Source: Bacillota bacterium (GTDB taxonomy: Bacteria > Bacillota > UBA4882 > UBA8346). From it: a stretch of 64,000 bases of DNA. A model generated the notes under the pieces. That model had not been told where the DNA came from. It worked only from the letters and a program-made list of their open reading frames with translations, and searched no databases. The translations under genes were made by a program, and so were the position numbers. Positions within the stretch are counted from its first letter, which is position 1. Each line of letters starts with the position of its first letter. Shown piece by piece: positions 9,007 to 18,740 of this stretch. The stretch lies in assembly GCA_023394955.1 (NCBI GenBank), contig JAEWZY010000023.1:1-64000 (forward strand), in the 5' to 3' direction.

Positions 9007-11457
9007 TCAGTTTCCCTTATCATCGTTATCCTCGCCGATAACCCTAGCCAAAGCCACAATCCGGTCGTTTTCATCCGGCTTCATAATCTTGACCCCTTGA
9101 GTATTACGGCTGGTTTCGGAAATATCCTTAACTTTGGTACGAATAATTACTCCTTCAGCGGTAATGACCATTAATTCATCACTTTCGGATACCACTTTGA
9201 TTCCTACAATCAACCCATGTTTTTCAGTCAGTTTCATGGTTTTTATACCTTTACCGCCCCGGGACTGGACTCGATATTCGGATAAAGCAGTCCGCTTGCC
9301 GATACCGCCAGAAGTTATTACCAGTAAATCCGCCCGTTCTCTGGGGATATCCATACCGACCACTATGTCGTTAGAAGCAAGAGTAATTCCTTTTACTCCC
9401 CGTGATGCCCGTCCTAAAGTCCGGACGTCAGTTTCAGGGAAACGAATTGCTTGACCTTTTTCCGTTACTATAATTGCTTCTTTACTGCCATCAGTAAGTT
9501 TAACCGCAATTAATTCATCCTGATCGTCCAGATTGATAGCGATCAATCCGCCTTTACGATTAGTTTGAAATTCGGCCAACGCGGTCTTTTTAACAATACC
9601 TTTTTTGGTGCACATAAAGAGAAAACTCTCATTATCAAAATCTTTGATTGGAATAACCGCATTGATCCTCTCCCCCGGTTCAACTTGAACCAGGTTAATA
9701 ATGGCGGTGCCCCGCGCCTGCCGTCCCGCCTCCGGTACCTCAAACCCCTTTAAGCGGTATACCCTGCCTTGATTAGTGAAAAAGAGTATCGTTTGATGAG
9801 TCGAGGTAATGAATAAATGCTCCACGAAATCCTCTTCTTTAGTGGAAATAGCGGTAATCCCCCGCCCGCCCCGGCGCTGACTACGGTAAGTCGTTACCGG
9901 AAGCCGTTTAATATATCCAAAATGAGTGATGGTCACCACAATATCTTCATCGGCGATTAAGTCTTCGATCGCGAATTCTTCCCCTTCGCCGACAGTAATC
10001 TCAGTCCGTCTCGAGTCGGCGAACTTCTCCTTAATGGCCAACAGCTCTTTCTTGATCACCACCATGATTTGGTGGACATCCGCCAGTAAATCACGGTAAT
10101 AAGCGATTAACTTTAACAGTTCGGCATATTCGGACTCGATCTTGTCCCGTTCTAGGCCGGTTAAGCGTTGAAGCCTCATGTCCAATATGGCTTGGGCTTG
10201 CTTCCCAGAGAGCCCAAATTTGGTCATTAATCCTTCCCGGGCAACATCCACCGTCCGGGATGAACGGATTAAGCTAATCACTTCATCGATATGGTCCAAG
10301 GCAATTCGCAGGCCTTCTAAGATATGGGCCCTGTCCTCGGCTTTTGCTAGATCGAACTGGGTCCTTCGGGTGACCACATCTCTTTGATGTTCCAGATAAT
10401 AATGTAAAATCTCCCGGAGGGATAAAATCCGAGGAGCATTGTTCACCAGAACCATCATATTTACACCGAAACTCTGTTGCATGGTGGTATGTTTAAAAAG
10501 TTGGTTCAGGATGATATTGGGATTAACGTCCCGGCGCAGTTCGATTACGATCCGCATCCCGTTCCGATCGGATTCATCCCGTAAGTCGGTAATTCCGTCA
10601 ATGATCTTTCCCCGGACTAAATCCGCAATTTGTTCAATTAAACGCGCCTTATTGACTTGATAGGGCAATTCATTGACCAGAATCCGGTGTTTATTACCAT
10701 TCATCTCTTCGATTTTAGCCTTAGCCCGGATCTTGACCGAACCTTTGCCTTTTAAATAGGCGTTTTTAATCCCGTCCCGTCCCAGGATGATCCCTCCGGT
10801 GGGAAAGTCGGGACCTTTTACTATTTTGAGCAGTTCCTTATCTTCCGCATCCGGATTATCAATGAGCAACACCGCGCCATCAATAACTTCACCTAAATTA
10901 TGGGGTGGAATGTTGGTGGCCATACCCACCGCTATCCCCGAGGAACCGTTCACCAATAAATTAGGAAAACGGGAAGGCAAGACCATCGGTTCTTCCAAGC
11001 TTTCATCGAAATTAGGCTTAAAATCAACAGTCTTTTTGTCGATATCGGCCAGCATTTCCATGGTCAACTTAGCCATCCGGACCTCTGTGTAACGCATCGC
11101 CGCCGGCGGATCGCCATCAACCGAACCGAAATTGCCGTGCCCGTCAACTAACATATGGCGAAAAGAAAAGTTCTGGGCCATCCGGACCATCGTATCATAA
11201 ATCGCCGCATCACCGTGGGGATGATAACGTCCCATTACATCACCGACGATACGGGCGGATTTCCGGTAGGGCTTGTCCGGAGTCGTCCCCGATTCGTACA
11301 TGCCGTATAAGATCCGGCGATGCACCGGTTTTAATCCGTCACGAACATCCGGTAACGCCCGGTCTAAAATTACGCTCATCGCATAATCCAGAAAGGATTT
11401 TTTCATCTCCTCTTCCAGGATTACCGGAAGTATCTTACCATCAATCAACTCAGCCAT
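9007..11457 (-). CDS. gyrA: DNA gyrase subunit A
   Basis: An 816-residue type II topoisomerase subunit that cuts and rejoins DNA. Catalytic Tyr123 is in AAMRYTEVRM. The quinolone-determining segment reads HPHGDAAIYDTMVRMAQ (79-95), so the position of E. coli Ser83 is Ala84, while the acidic residue (Asp88) is kept. The C-terminal beta-pinwheel carries the GyrA box QRRGGRG, which separates it from ParC. Length is typical. ATG follows GAGGTG. gyrB is not adjacent. Base composition is more GC-rich than the first 6 kb. Confidence 0.96.
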   Translation of the reverse strand: MAELIDGKILPVILEEEMKKSFLDYAMSVILDRALPDVRDGLKPVHRRILYGMYESGTTPDKPYRKSARIVGDVMGRYHPHGDAAIYDTMVRMAQNFSFRHMLVDGHGNFGSVDGDPPAAMRYTEVRMAKLTMEMLADIDKKTVDFKPNFDESLEEPMVLPSRFPNLLVNGSSGIAVGMATNIPPHNLGEVIDGAVLLIDNPDAEDKELLKIVKGPDFPTGGIILGRDGIKNAYLKGKGSVKIRAKAKIEEMNGNKHRILVNELPYQVNKARLIEQIADLVRGKIIDGITDLRDESDRNGMRIVIELRRDVNPNIILNQLFKHTTMQQSFGVNMMVLVNNAPRILSLREILHYYLEHQRDVVTRRTQFDLAKAEDRAHILEGLRIALDHIDEVISLIRSSRTVDVAREGLMTKFGLSGKQAQAILDMRLQRLTGLERDKIESEYAELLKLIAYYRDLLADVHQIMVVIKKELLAIKEKFADSRRTEITVGEGEEFAIEDLIADEDIVVTITHFGYIKRLPVTTYRSQRRGGRGITAISTKEEDFVEHLFITSTHQTILFFTNQGRVYRLKGFEVPEAGRQARGTAIINLVQVEPGERINAVIPIKDFDNESFLFMCTKKGIVKKTALAEFQTNRKGGLIAINLDDQDELIAVKLTDGSKEAIIVTEKGQAIRFPETDVRTLGRASRGVKGITLASNDIVVGMDIPRERADLLVITSGGIGKRTALSEYRVQSRGGKGIKTMKLTEKHGLIVGIKVVSESDELMVITAEGVIIRTKVKDISETSRNTQGVKIMKPDENDRIVALARVIGEDNDDKGN

Positions 11458-11668
11458 GGTTACACCTCATCTTTATATCTGGAGCCGAATATTTGGGTCT
11501 ATAGTAGTCAGAAGACAGGAGTCAGAAGCCAGTAAAAATGAGAGTAGATACTCCAAATCAAAAATGTCTAGGTCTATTTAAGCCCCGACTTCAACTCTTC
11601 CATCTTCCGCTCTTTGCAAGTCCCTAAAGAATCACTCTCACTACTGTCGCCTGGCTCCTAAATTCCGG

Positions 11669-12376
11669 CTACTGCCTCGCCATCGTCCTCACCGTCATAT
11701 CTTTTCCCGAACCAACCAGGACTTGTTTTGCCAAATTATAAAAGAGGCCTGTTTCAACTACTCCCGGCAGTTGGTGGAGTTGGGCGTCGATTTTCCGTAA
11801 ATCGATCCCCGTTTTAAATTTAACATCAAGTACAAATTGGCCGTTGTCGGTAACCACCGGGCCGTCTTTTCGAACTCCCATCCGTAATTGGGCCTCCCCG
11901 CCCCACTCTCTGATTTTGGCTTCGACAAAACTGAGAGCCGACGGGATGATTTCCACCGGGACCGGAAAGGTCTTCCCCAATGCCGGGACCAATTTGGAAT
12001 CGTCCACAATGATCACAAACCGCTTCGCCATTGCCGCCACGATTTTTTCCCGGGTATGGGCTGCTCCGCCGCCTTTAATGGCATTCAACTCCGGGTCGAC
12101 TTCATCCGCGCCGTCGATAGCCAGATCTAGTTCCGTACAATCCTGGGGGTCTTTGATTTTAATCCCCTTTGCCTGACAGAGGATTTTCGACTGAAAAGAA
12201 GTGGGGACCCCGGTAATCTCTAGCTTTTCCTCCTTAATCCTTCGTCCCAATTCTTCAATCAAGAAAGCTACCGTTGAACCGGTGCCGATTCCGCAAATCA
12301 TTCCGGTTTTGAGCAATCCGGCGGCGGCGATCCCGACCATCCTTTTTAAATCCTTATTAGTATCACTGTTTTTCAT
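11669..12376 (-). CDS. rpiA: Ribose-5-phosphate isomerase A
   Basis: A 235-residue enzyme interconverting ribose 5-phosphate and ribulose 5-phosphate in the pentose phosphate pathway. Family motifs are GIGTGSTVAFLIEELG near the N-terminus, DGADEVDPELNAIKGGGAA with the catalytic Asp region, and REKIVA. Its start shares one base with the metF stop (TAATG), so the two are translationally coupled. The 211-base gap to gyrA holds only repeat-like sequence (short AGTCAGAAG direct repeats at ~11506-11535). Confidence 0.95.
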   Translation of the reverse strand: MKNSDTNKDLKRMVGIAAAGLLKTGMICGIGTGSTVAFLIEELGRRIKEEKLEITGVPTSFQSKILCQAKGIKIKDPQDCTELDLAIDGADEVDPELNAIKGGGAAHTREKIVAAMAKRFVIIVDDSKLVPALGKTFPVPVEIIPSALSFVEAKIREWGGEAQLRMGVRKDGPVVTDNGQFVLDVKFKTGIDLRKIDAQLHQLPGVVETGLFYNLAKQVLVGSGKDMTVRTMARQ

Positions 12377-13251
12377 TATGTTCTTCCCATCGTTTTAAGA
12401 TTTTTTATAATCATCCGGGTCTGTTCCGCCCGGTTCATAGTGTAGAGATGGATCCCCTCAACTCCGTTTTCAATTAAATCATTTACCTGATTAATCGCAT
12501 AATCGATTCCAGCCTTTTCAAACTCCTTTGGCTGGTTGCCATATTTATCCAAAAGTTGTAGTAGTTTAGCCGGTATTGAGGCTCCGGAAAGGTAAATCAT
12601 TCTTCTAATCTGATTCGGGTTCAGCACCGGCATGATTCCAGGCGAGACTGGCACGGTAACGCCCATGCGCAACAAATTTTCCTTAAAATTATAAAAAACC
12701 CGGTTATCGAAGTAAAGCTGTGTTAATAAAAAGTCCACTCCGGCCTCGACTTTAACGCGAAGGTGATTCCAGTCATCCTGCCAACATCTACTGTCAATAT
12801 GGCCCTCCGCATAAGCGGCGGCGCCGACGGAGAAACGGGTATATCGGCATAGGTGTTTTACTAATTCAACCGCATAACGATAATTACCTGGTCGGAAAGA
12901 CGATTCAGATTGGTTCTGCGGTGGATCGCCCCGTAACGCCAAAATATTCTCGATCCCTTCGGTTTCCATTTCGGTGATAATATGATCCAATTCTGTCGGA
13001 GAATGGCCGACGCAAGTCAAGTGGGCCAAAGTCTCAATCCCATATGTTTTTTTAATCCGGGAGGCGATCTCAATGGTCCGGCTCCGGTTCGATCCTCCCG
13101 CTCCGTAAGTAACACTGATAAAATCGGGTTTTAGGTCCTTAATCTCCTCAATGGTTTGAAAGACCGTTTCTAAAGAATATTCCGGTTTGGGTGGAAAGAT
13201 CTCAAAGGAAAGGACCGGCTTTTTTTGCTGGTATAAAGATTTGATAAACAT
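12376..13251 (-). CDS. metF: 5,10-methylenetetrahydrofolate reductase
   Basis: A 291-residue TIM-barrel flavoprotein (FAD in the family) that reduces methylene-THF to methyl-THF for methionine synthesis or the methyl branch of acetogenic metabolism. Family features are SFEIFPPKPE with the catalytic Glu, FISVTYGAGGS, LAHLTCVGHS, ILALRGDPP and FLLTQLYFDN. The length is typical for the short bacterial form without a fused domain. It overlaps rpiA by one base. I looked for an S-box upstream and found none. Confidence 0.95.
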   Translation of the reverse strand: MFIKSLYQQKKPVLSFEIFPPKPEYSLETVFQTIEEIKDLKPDFISVTYGAGGSNRSRTIEIASRIKKTYGIETLAHLTCVGHSPTELDHIITEMETEGIENILALRGDPPQNQSESSFRPGNYRYAVELVKHLCRYTRFSVGAAAYAEGHIDSRCWQDDWNHLRVKVEAGVDFLLTQLYFDNRVFYNFKENLLRMGVTVPVSPGIMPVLNPNQIRRMIYLSGASIPAKLLQLLDKYGNQPKEFEKAGIDYAINQVNDLIENGVEGIHLYTMNRAEQTRMIIKNLKTMGRT

Positions 13252-13772
13252 TTTAATTATCGCACCTTTTTATGAACTTCAATTTATATTGGAACTTTTT
13301 TATCTTCGCCATATGTTTTCCAATTCCTGCTCATTACTGTTCACTGATTGCGAGTTGTCGGCGGGTGTAGAAATCTTCCATGGAGGAAAAAGTGTTCACC
13401 TCCAACCCTTTAGATTTTAAACTTCGATAAACCCTTATTCCCCTGCCGTTACCTTTTGAGCGTCAATTAATATGCAACAAAGAACTATCGTTAATAGTTT
13501 GAAAGTTATTCAAAAGCATCCCGATCCCATTCCATCTTAATCTGTTGCTCACCGATAAACATAGCGAGGCGGCGTTGATTTAAAATCTTCTGTTCCAAAC
13601 GGGCGGTAAAACGAATCAGTCCAAACACTAAAGAACAGGTTGTCTGGTCTACTAACCATTACAACCTGCCTAAAATGATGATCTAAACCGGATGTGAATG
13701 TCGGTGGTCGCTATCAAAAAATAGCATTGTTTTAGAAAATTCCATTTCCAAAATGACCAAAGAGCCTAAGTC
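13252..13772. other. 521-base gap between metF and the DUF2264 gene
   Basis: No RNA gene, riboswitch or clear terminator is seen. The only coding-like stretch is the short minus-strand frame at 13506-13628, described separately. The metF end of the gap holds its ribosome site AGGTGCG. Confidence 0.5.
13506..13628 (-). pseudogene. Short orphan reading frame, possible gene remnant
   Basis: A 40-codon minus-strand frame from GTG (13628) to TAA encodes a charged, protein-like peptide (RFTARLEQKILNQRRLAM, then QQIKMEWDRDAFE at the end). An in-frame stop lies just upstream, and there is no ribosome site, so it looks like the surviving C-terminus of a lost gene rather than a working small protein. 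I cannot name the family. Confidence 0.28.
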
Positions 13773-15827
13773 TCAACAAGATTTATACCCGTCAATATTT
13801 TTAAAATCAACCAAATATCTTCGGTTATCGGCCAAAATAATTTCAGCTCCCAGGACCGAATGGGACGGCGTCAAATCCATGATCTTTATTGCTTTGATCA
13901 TAGACAACTCTGCTTTAGTCCATTCGCAGTTATCCATCTTATGGAGAAACACTGAAATCATTAACTCCATGGCTGGATTTTTATCGATCCGCTTACGATA
14001 GGCGTAGATAACGGTACTTTCATCAGCTTCCGCATTTCGGCCTTTATGGATAACATTGCTCACCCTGTCCCATCCGTTATAAGTAATTAGCGCTAATTGT
14101 CTGCCCTCAATCGCAGCGGTAATCACCTTTTTGTCTTTATCTTCAAATTGATCAACTACCGCTTTTTTGCCGTTATAATGAGGTAAACCGTAATGCCCCA
14201 AGGTTAGTTCGTGTTCGAAGGCCATCCGGCAGCGATCGACCCGGATGACTCCGCCTGGAAGGATAATATCCGCTAAATCGATAATGTAGCCCACCCCATT
14301 GTTCGGCGGCCTTCGCATGATTAGTTGCCTGTATAACACATCATTCCGCACTCCGTTAAAGAGCACACTCTGGGAAATGGTGAACAGCTTGTTACGATCT
14401 GAATCATTGGCTACGGTACGCCCGGTAAGATAAAAGTTGATATCATCGCCTCTAAGATCCCTCGGATCAAGGCTCCGGTAGCTATACTCCATTGCTGTGC
14501 CGCCGCCGGGGTTATGATCTTCCCAAGGAAAGTGAGTATTGTAAGCCAGTTTTGAATAGTTAGGGTCGTCGTAATAAACCTTACCGGGAATTATTTCGGA
14601 AGCGCCGGTTTTTCCATGATTCACCAGGACCAATCCTGGTTCTTCCAGAACGCTTACCTTTGAATTGTCACCCAGTTGCTCCCAGATCCCTTCATTCTCT
14701 TGAGTCGTCCAGAAAGGCGAATCATCCGGCAAGGCCAGGCAGATAAAGGGTAAAAACATTAACAAAGGACTCCCCGGACAGCTGTAATTTTGCAACATGA
14801 ATTCCTTATGTCCGTAAAATCCCAGGCTGGGTATATCATTTTCGTAAAAATCTTCCCGGGTAACAAATTGGAGTAAAGAACCGGAGCAGATTCTCCGGGC
14901 CCAACCGGGGTCTAAGGGCGACTCACCTTTTAACATGAAGGAAACCGGGAACCCGCCGGAGATCCAGGTCCGATAACAGATACTCCGGGCCCACATGTTA
15001 ATGTAACCGTCCCTGGCAAAAAAGTTGGGATAAGTTTTTAGCAATTCCAGCGCGGATTCTTCAATGGCAGCCGCTATTTCTGGGTAATACTCATCCCCAA
15101 AAGCTCTATTCCAGATGATTGTATAAACCACAAACAGACTGATCGTATAGTAATTATAAGTCTGTTCTAGATACCATCCCTTTCCGGAATGATAGGAGAC
15201 TATCCATAACAGATGGCTTTTTAATAATTCTTCGTCAATCGGGTACCCGTGCTTCTTGAGGAAGGAAAGGGCCTCGATATTAAAGATCCTCCAATTGTTC
15301 TGAGTGGTCCGGTGATGAGCCCATTTGGAAATAGTCGCCGCCATTTCATCTCTTTGTTTTTGAGTATAATAAGGCCAGATGATGTCGGGCAAGAGTAGTA
15401 AAGTTTTTAATAAGCCCCCGAATTCACAGGTGAATTGGTAGGTGGCGTCGGGCAACTCCTCGGGCAAAGGCAAGGAATTGGGATGTCCGGGAGTCAATGC
15501 ATTGTATAATTGCAAACAATAATAATCTCTAAGCTTAATATTATTGATAGTTACTTCCGGGTCGACATGCATTAGCGGGCCGGCTATGGTTAAGGAACGT
15601 TCTAAAGCTTCAAATTCAAATGATCGCCAACGCCAATCCGGATCTTCCGATTGCGGATAGGTTTTACCCGGGACCACCGGAAATACCATTGGGGTTTCAA
15701 CCGAGTCAACATGTTTAAAAACTCTTTCCAGTAAATATTTAGCCAGTTCAAGATAGTGTTTTTTGGTCATCCCGGTATACGGACTCAAAGTATAATCGGG
15801 GTTCTTAACTTCATAGGCGTTCCTCAT
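13773..15827 (-). CDS. DUF2264 domain-containing protein
   Basis: A 684-residue protein matching the DUF2264 family: an N-terminal helical domain (GLLKTLLLLPDIIWPYYT, residues ~135-155; NWRIFNIEALSFLKKHGYP ~198-216) and a C-terminal beta-rich half. The overall plan resembles alpha/alpha-barrel plus beta-sandwich polysaccharide lyases and hydrolases, but no activity can be assigned. No signal peptide, so it should be cytoplasmic. It is the last gene of an ABC importer operon (11 bases after the permease), so it probably acts on the imported saccharide. GAGGAGG ribosome site. Confidence 0.8.
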   Translation of the reverse strand: MRNAYEVKNPDYTLSPYTGMTKKHYLELAKYLLERVFKHVDSVETPMVFPVVPGKTYPQSEDPDWRWRSFEFEALERSLTIAGPLMHVDPEVTINNIKLRDYYCLQLYNALTPGHPNSLPLPEELPDATYQFTCEFGGLLKTLLLLPDIIWPYYTQKQRDEMAATISKWAHHRTTQNNWRIFNIEALSFLKKHGYPIDEELLKSHLLWIVSYHSGKGWYLEQTYNYYTISLFVVYTIIWNRAFGDEYYPEIAAAIEESALELLKTYPNFFARDGYINMWARSICYRTWISGGFPVSFMLKGESPLDPGWARRICSGSLLQFVTREDFYENDIPSLGFYGHKEFMLQNYSCPGSPLLMFLPFICLALPDDSPFWTTQENEGIWEQLGDNSKVSVLEEPGLVLVNHGKTGASEIIPGKVYYDDPNYSKLAYNTHFPWEDHNPGGGTAMEYSYRSLDPRDLRGDDINFYLTGRTVANDSDRNKLFTISQSVLFNGVRNDVLYRQLIMRRPPNNGVGYIIDLADIILPGGVIRVDRCRMAFEHELTLGHYGLPHYNGKKAVVDQFEDKDKKVITAAIEGRQLALITYNGWDRVSNVIHKGRNAEADESTVIYAYRKRIDKNPAMELMISVFLHKMDNCEWTKAELSMIKAIKIMDLTPSHSVLGAEIILADNRRYLVDFKNIDGYKSC

Positions 15828-15837
15828 CTCAACCTCC

Positions 15838-16653
15838 TCATTTTATTTTGAACACCATCTGGGTTGGGCTGACAAACCTCAAGGCGATCACCAACGCGGC
15901 CATGGCTGTCAAAAAGTAAATAACCGCCATTGCGTCAATGGCCTGGATCGGCCGGAACCCCGCGGCATAGGCGTCAGCATATAAGGCCACCACCATCGTT
16001 TGAGTCTTGCCCCCGGCTACCAGATAGGTTAGTTCGAACATCCCCAGGGTCTTAACGATCGAAAGGATACCCGCGGTCAGAATCCCCGGCATTGATAAAG
16101 GTACTAGAATTTTAAAAAAAGTGGTGATACGATTAGCCCCCAGCATTTTAGCGGCCGACTCAAGATTAGCGCTAATTTGTTCGATAAAAGGCTGCAGCAC
16201 CAGGATCATAAATGGCACAATCGGGACAAGATTGACCAAGATCACTCCGGTGAGCTTCATCGCCAAACGGGCTTTATACATCACCATCGCTAGCGGAATC
16301 CCGTAGGCCATCGGCGGAATAAGCATCGGTAGCAGAAAAAGGGATAAGATTACACCCTTAAACCGAAAGTCCCGCCTGGCCAATGCATAGGCGGCAGGGA
16401 AAGCAATTAATAAACCGATTACAACCACTGCCAAGGCAACGATAAAAGTAACCCGAAGTAAATTACCGATATCGTGATCAGTTGCCAAGTAACGATACCA
16501 ATCCAAAGTATATTCATGAGGTATCAAACCTGAAAACCAAGTTTTACCGAATGAGTTTAAAATAACAGTCAGTAAAATACCGGCTACATTAAATAAGTAA
16601 ATTATCATTGCAATAAAAAACAAGATTCCCGATAGTTTAAATTTTTTCTGCAT
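15838..16653 (-). CDS. ABC transporter permease (PotC/YnjC-like)
   Basis: A 271-residue inner-membrane subunit with about six membrane segments and an EAA docking loop (LESAAKMLGANRITTFFKIL, residues ~163-182). It pairs with the permease encoded 14 bases upstream to form the transport channel. Members of this group carry polyamines, iron, thiamine or small anions. The neighbouring DUF2264 protein and YesMN regulators suggest a carbohydrate-related substrate here. Confidence 0.86.
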   Translation of the reverse strand: MQKKFKLSGILFFIAMIIYLFNVAGILLTVILNSFGKTWFSGLIPHEYTLDWYRYLATDHDIGNLLRVTFIVALAVVVIGLLIAFPAAYALARRDFRFKGVILSLFLLPMLIPPMAYGIPLAMVMYKARLAMKLTGVILVNLVPIVPFMILVLQPFIEQISANLESAAKMLGANRITTFFKILVPLSMPGILTAGILSIVKTLGMFELTYLVAGGKTQTMVVALYADAYAAGFRPIQAIDAMAVIYFLTAMAALVIALRFVSPTQMVFKIK

Positions 16654-16667
16654 AACCCATGCCTCCT

Positions 16668-17531
16668 TTAACCTTTCCCGACAACGGAAGCGCCTTTATA
16701 CATCCGCTGTCTCCAGATAAACACCAAAACAATAACTGAGAGCTCAATCCCAGCCATAATCATTGATATGGTCGAACCCATGTTAAAATCGAATTTTTCA
16801 AAAGCCCATTGATACGCGGCGAGTGAAATCACCCGGGTCGGCCCGGAAGGTTCCCCCAGCAAAACTGCGGATGGGTATACCGTGAAAGCCATCACAAAAT
16901 TAAGACAAAAAGCAATCGCAATCCCAGGCGCCATTAAAGGAAATAGTACTTTCCAAAAAGTTTTTGATTTGGAGGCTCCCAGCATCTGGGCTGCTTTTTC
17001 CAGATCCGGATTAATTCCGGAGACATATCCCAATAACATTAAAAAGGCAAACGGAAAACCTTGCAGTACCAGTGAGATCATTACCCCTAGATAATTATGG
17101 GTAAAACGAAACGGTTTTTCCATTAACCCACTGGCCATTAAAAGCTGATTCACCCATCCTTTTGGACCCATAAAGGTAAGCATGCCTTCTGCTATCAACA
17201 CTGTGCCTAAGGTAATTGGGAGAATAAGAAAAAAGGTAATCAGTTTCTCACCCTTAACTCCATGTCTCATATAGTAGGCAAAAGGTATCGCCAGCAAAAC
17301 ATTGATCAAAGTAGCCGGTATGGCAAGCTTCAAAGTGATCCAAATAGTACGATATTCCCAGTTGTCAGTGAAAAACTTATAATAATTTGCAAGGGTAAAA
17401 TTACCGTCGATATCGGTAAAACTAAGAAACAAACCATAGAAAAATGGATAGATAAAAAGAAGAGTAATAAATATCAGAGCCGGGAGTAAAGTAATTAACA
17501 AACTAAAGTCCCATCGTTTTTCTTCAGACAT
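16668..17531 (-). CDS. ABC transporter permease (PotB-like)
   Basis: A 287-residue partner permease with six predicted membrane segments and the EAA loop LEKAAQMLGASKSKTFWKVL (residues ~182-201). Its start overlaps the end of the ATPase gene by 8 bases, which indicates tight coupling. The first ~11 residues are polar and cytoplasmic. Confidence 0.87.
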   Translation of the reverse strand: MSEEKRWDFSLLITLLPALIFITLLFIYPFFYGLFLSFTDIDGNFTLANYYKFFTDNWEYRTIWITLKLAIPATLINVLLAIPFAYYMRHGVKGEKLITFFLILPITLGTVLIAEGMLTFMGPKGWVNQLLMASGLMEKPFRFTHNYLGVMISLVLQGFPFAFLMLLGYVSGINPDLEKAAQMLGASKSKTFWKVLFPLMAPGIAIAFCLNFVMAFTVYPSAVLLGEPSGPTRVISLAAYQWAFEKFDFNMGSTISMIMAGIELSVIVLVFIWRQRMYKGASVVGKG

Positions 17532-18654
17532 AGGTACTGACCCCCTTTGGGAAAACTAAAAGCTTCTCCGGGGGAAGCCACAGATCTATTTCCTCCCTGA
17601 CGGTGACTTTCGCGGCCGCCCTAAAATCGACTTGTTGGTTATTATTTAACCTACCGGTGACATGGCTAACCTGGCCTAGATATTCAACAATATCCACTTT
17701 GCAGCGGAGATTATTCGTCTCACCCTTGCCGATAATGAAATCTTCAGGCCTGATTCCAGTATTAATATTTGTTTGGCTTTTAAGCGCTTGCTGCAGGGCT
17801 AACTTTAATCTCCGGCTGTTATTGACAAGCTGAGAAATGAGCCTAGTACCGTTAATATTGACAAAAACTCTGATTTCTTCGCCATATCCCTGAATATCCT
17901 CTATTTTGGCCTCCCAAATATTACGGAAGCCCATAAAGTCGGCTACAAAAAGGTTGGCTGGTTGAGAATAAATTTCCTCCGGCGTTCCGATTTGCTGGAT
18001 ATATCCTTTTTTCATCACCACAATCCGGTCCGAAAGCGCCAAAGCTTCTTGTTGATCATGGGTTACATAGATGCTGGTAACCTCCAGTCTCTCATGCAAC
18101 GCCTTTAATTCGTATCGCATGTCGTTGCGTAATTTAGCGTCGAGATTGGAAAGAGGTTCATCCAACATCAGTAAACTTGGCTCCAGAATAATACAGCGGG
18201 CAATCGCCACCCGTTGCTGTTCACCCCCGGACATTTGACTAGGAAACTTATTTTCGTACCCCTCAAGATGGACCATTTTTAAGACATGAGCGACCTTCTC
18301 TTTAATCTCATGTTTAGGAACTTTCTTTAATTCCAAACCGAAGGCGACATTGTTAAAGACAGTTAAATGAGGGAATAAGGCATAATTTTGAAAAACCATC
18401 CCGAAACCTCTTTTTTCAGCCGGAACTCTATTAACGCCATCATCAATACATTCTTGGTCAATATAGATATGGCCGCTGGTAATCGGCAGCAGACCGGCGA
18501 TACAATTAAGAGCTGTTGATTTCCCACAACCGGACGGCCCCAGGAAGGTAACAAACTCTCCTTTGTCAAGCGTCAAGTTAAAATCGATCAAAGCTTCCTT
18601 TTCCCCGAATTTCTTGGTTAGGTTTTTGACGGTTACTTGTTTTAATTCTCTCAT
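17524..18654 (-). CDS. ABC transporter ATP-binding protein (PotA-like)
   Basis: About 376 residues. Walker A GPSGCGKST, Q-loop VFQNYALFP, signature MSGGEQQRVAIARCI, Walker B LLMLDEPLSNLD and switch YVTHDQQEALALSD are all present, with a C-terminal TOBE-type region after residue ~240. The frame opens at GTG 18666, but the ATG at 18654 is better spaced from GTGAGG and matches the family start (MRELKQVTVKNLTKKFG). It powers the importer with the two downstream permeases. Confidence 0.92.
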   Translation of the reverse strand: MRELKQVTVKNLTKKFGEKEALIDFNLTLDKGEFVTFLGPSGCGKSTALNCIAGLLPITSGHIYIDQECIDDGVNRVPAEKRGFGMVFQNYALFPHLTVFNNVAFGLELKKVPKHEIKEKVAHVLKMVHLEGYENKFPSQMSGGEQQRVAIARCIILEPSLLMLDEPLSNLDAKLRNDMRYELKALHERLEVTSIYVTHDQQEALALSDRIVVMKKGYIQQIGTPEEIYSQPANLFVADFMGFRNIWEAKIEDIQGYGEEIRVFVNINGTRLISQLVNNSRRLKLALQQALKSQTNINTGIRPEDFIIGKGETNNLRCKVDIVEYLGQVSHVTGRLNNNQQVDFRAAAKVTVREEIDLWLPPEKLLVFPKGVSTYV

Positions 18655-18681
18655 AATCCTCACCACACCATTTTTATTTGC

Positions 18682-18710
18682 AGAAGGGACGAATCAGGAT
18701 CGTCCCTTCT
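18682..18710 (-). promoter_or_regulatory. Intergenic hairpin between binding-protein and ATPase genes
   Basis: Perfect 11-bp stem (AGAAGGGACGA / TCGTCCCTTCT) with a 7-base loop and no following T-run. Such hairpins after binding-protein genes often stabilise the upstream mRNA or partly stop transcription, giving more binding protein than transporter. That role is inferred. Confidence 0.6.
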
Positions 18711-18740
18711 CTTCTTTAGTTCAACTACCATGTTGAAAAA

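Noticed and set aside
13252..13500. S-box (SAM) riboswitch before metF
   Set aside because: None of the conserved S-box core elements are present in the leader.
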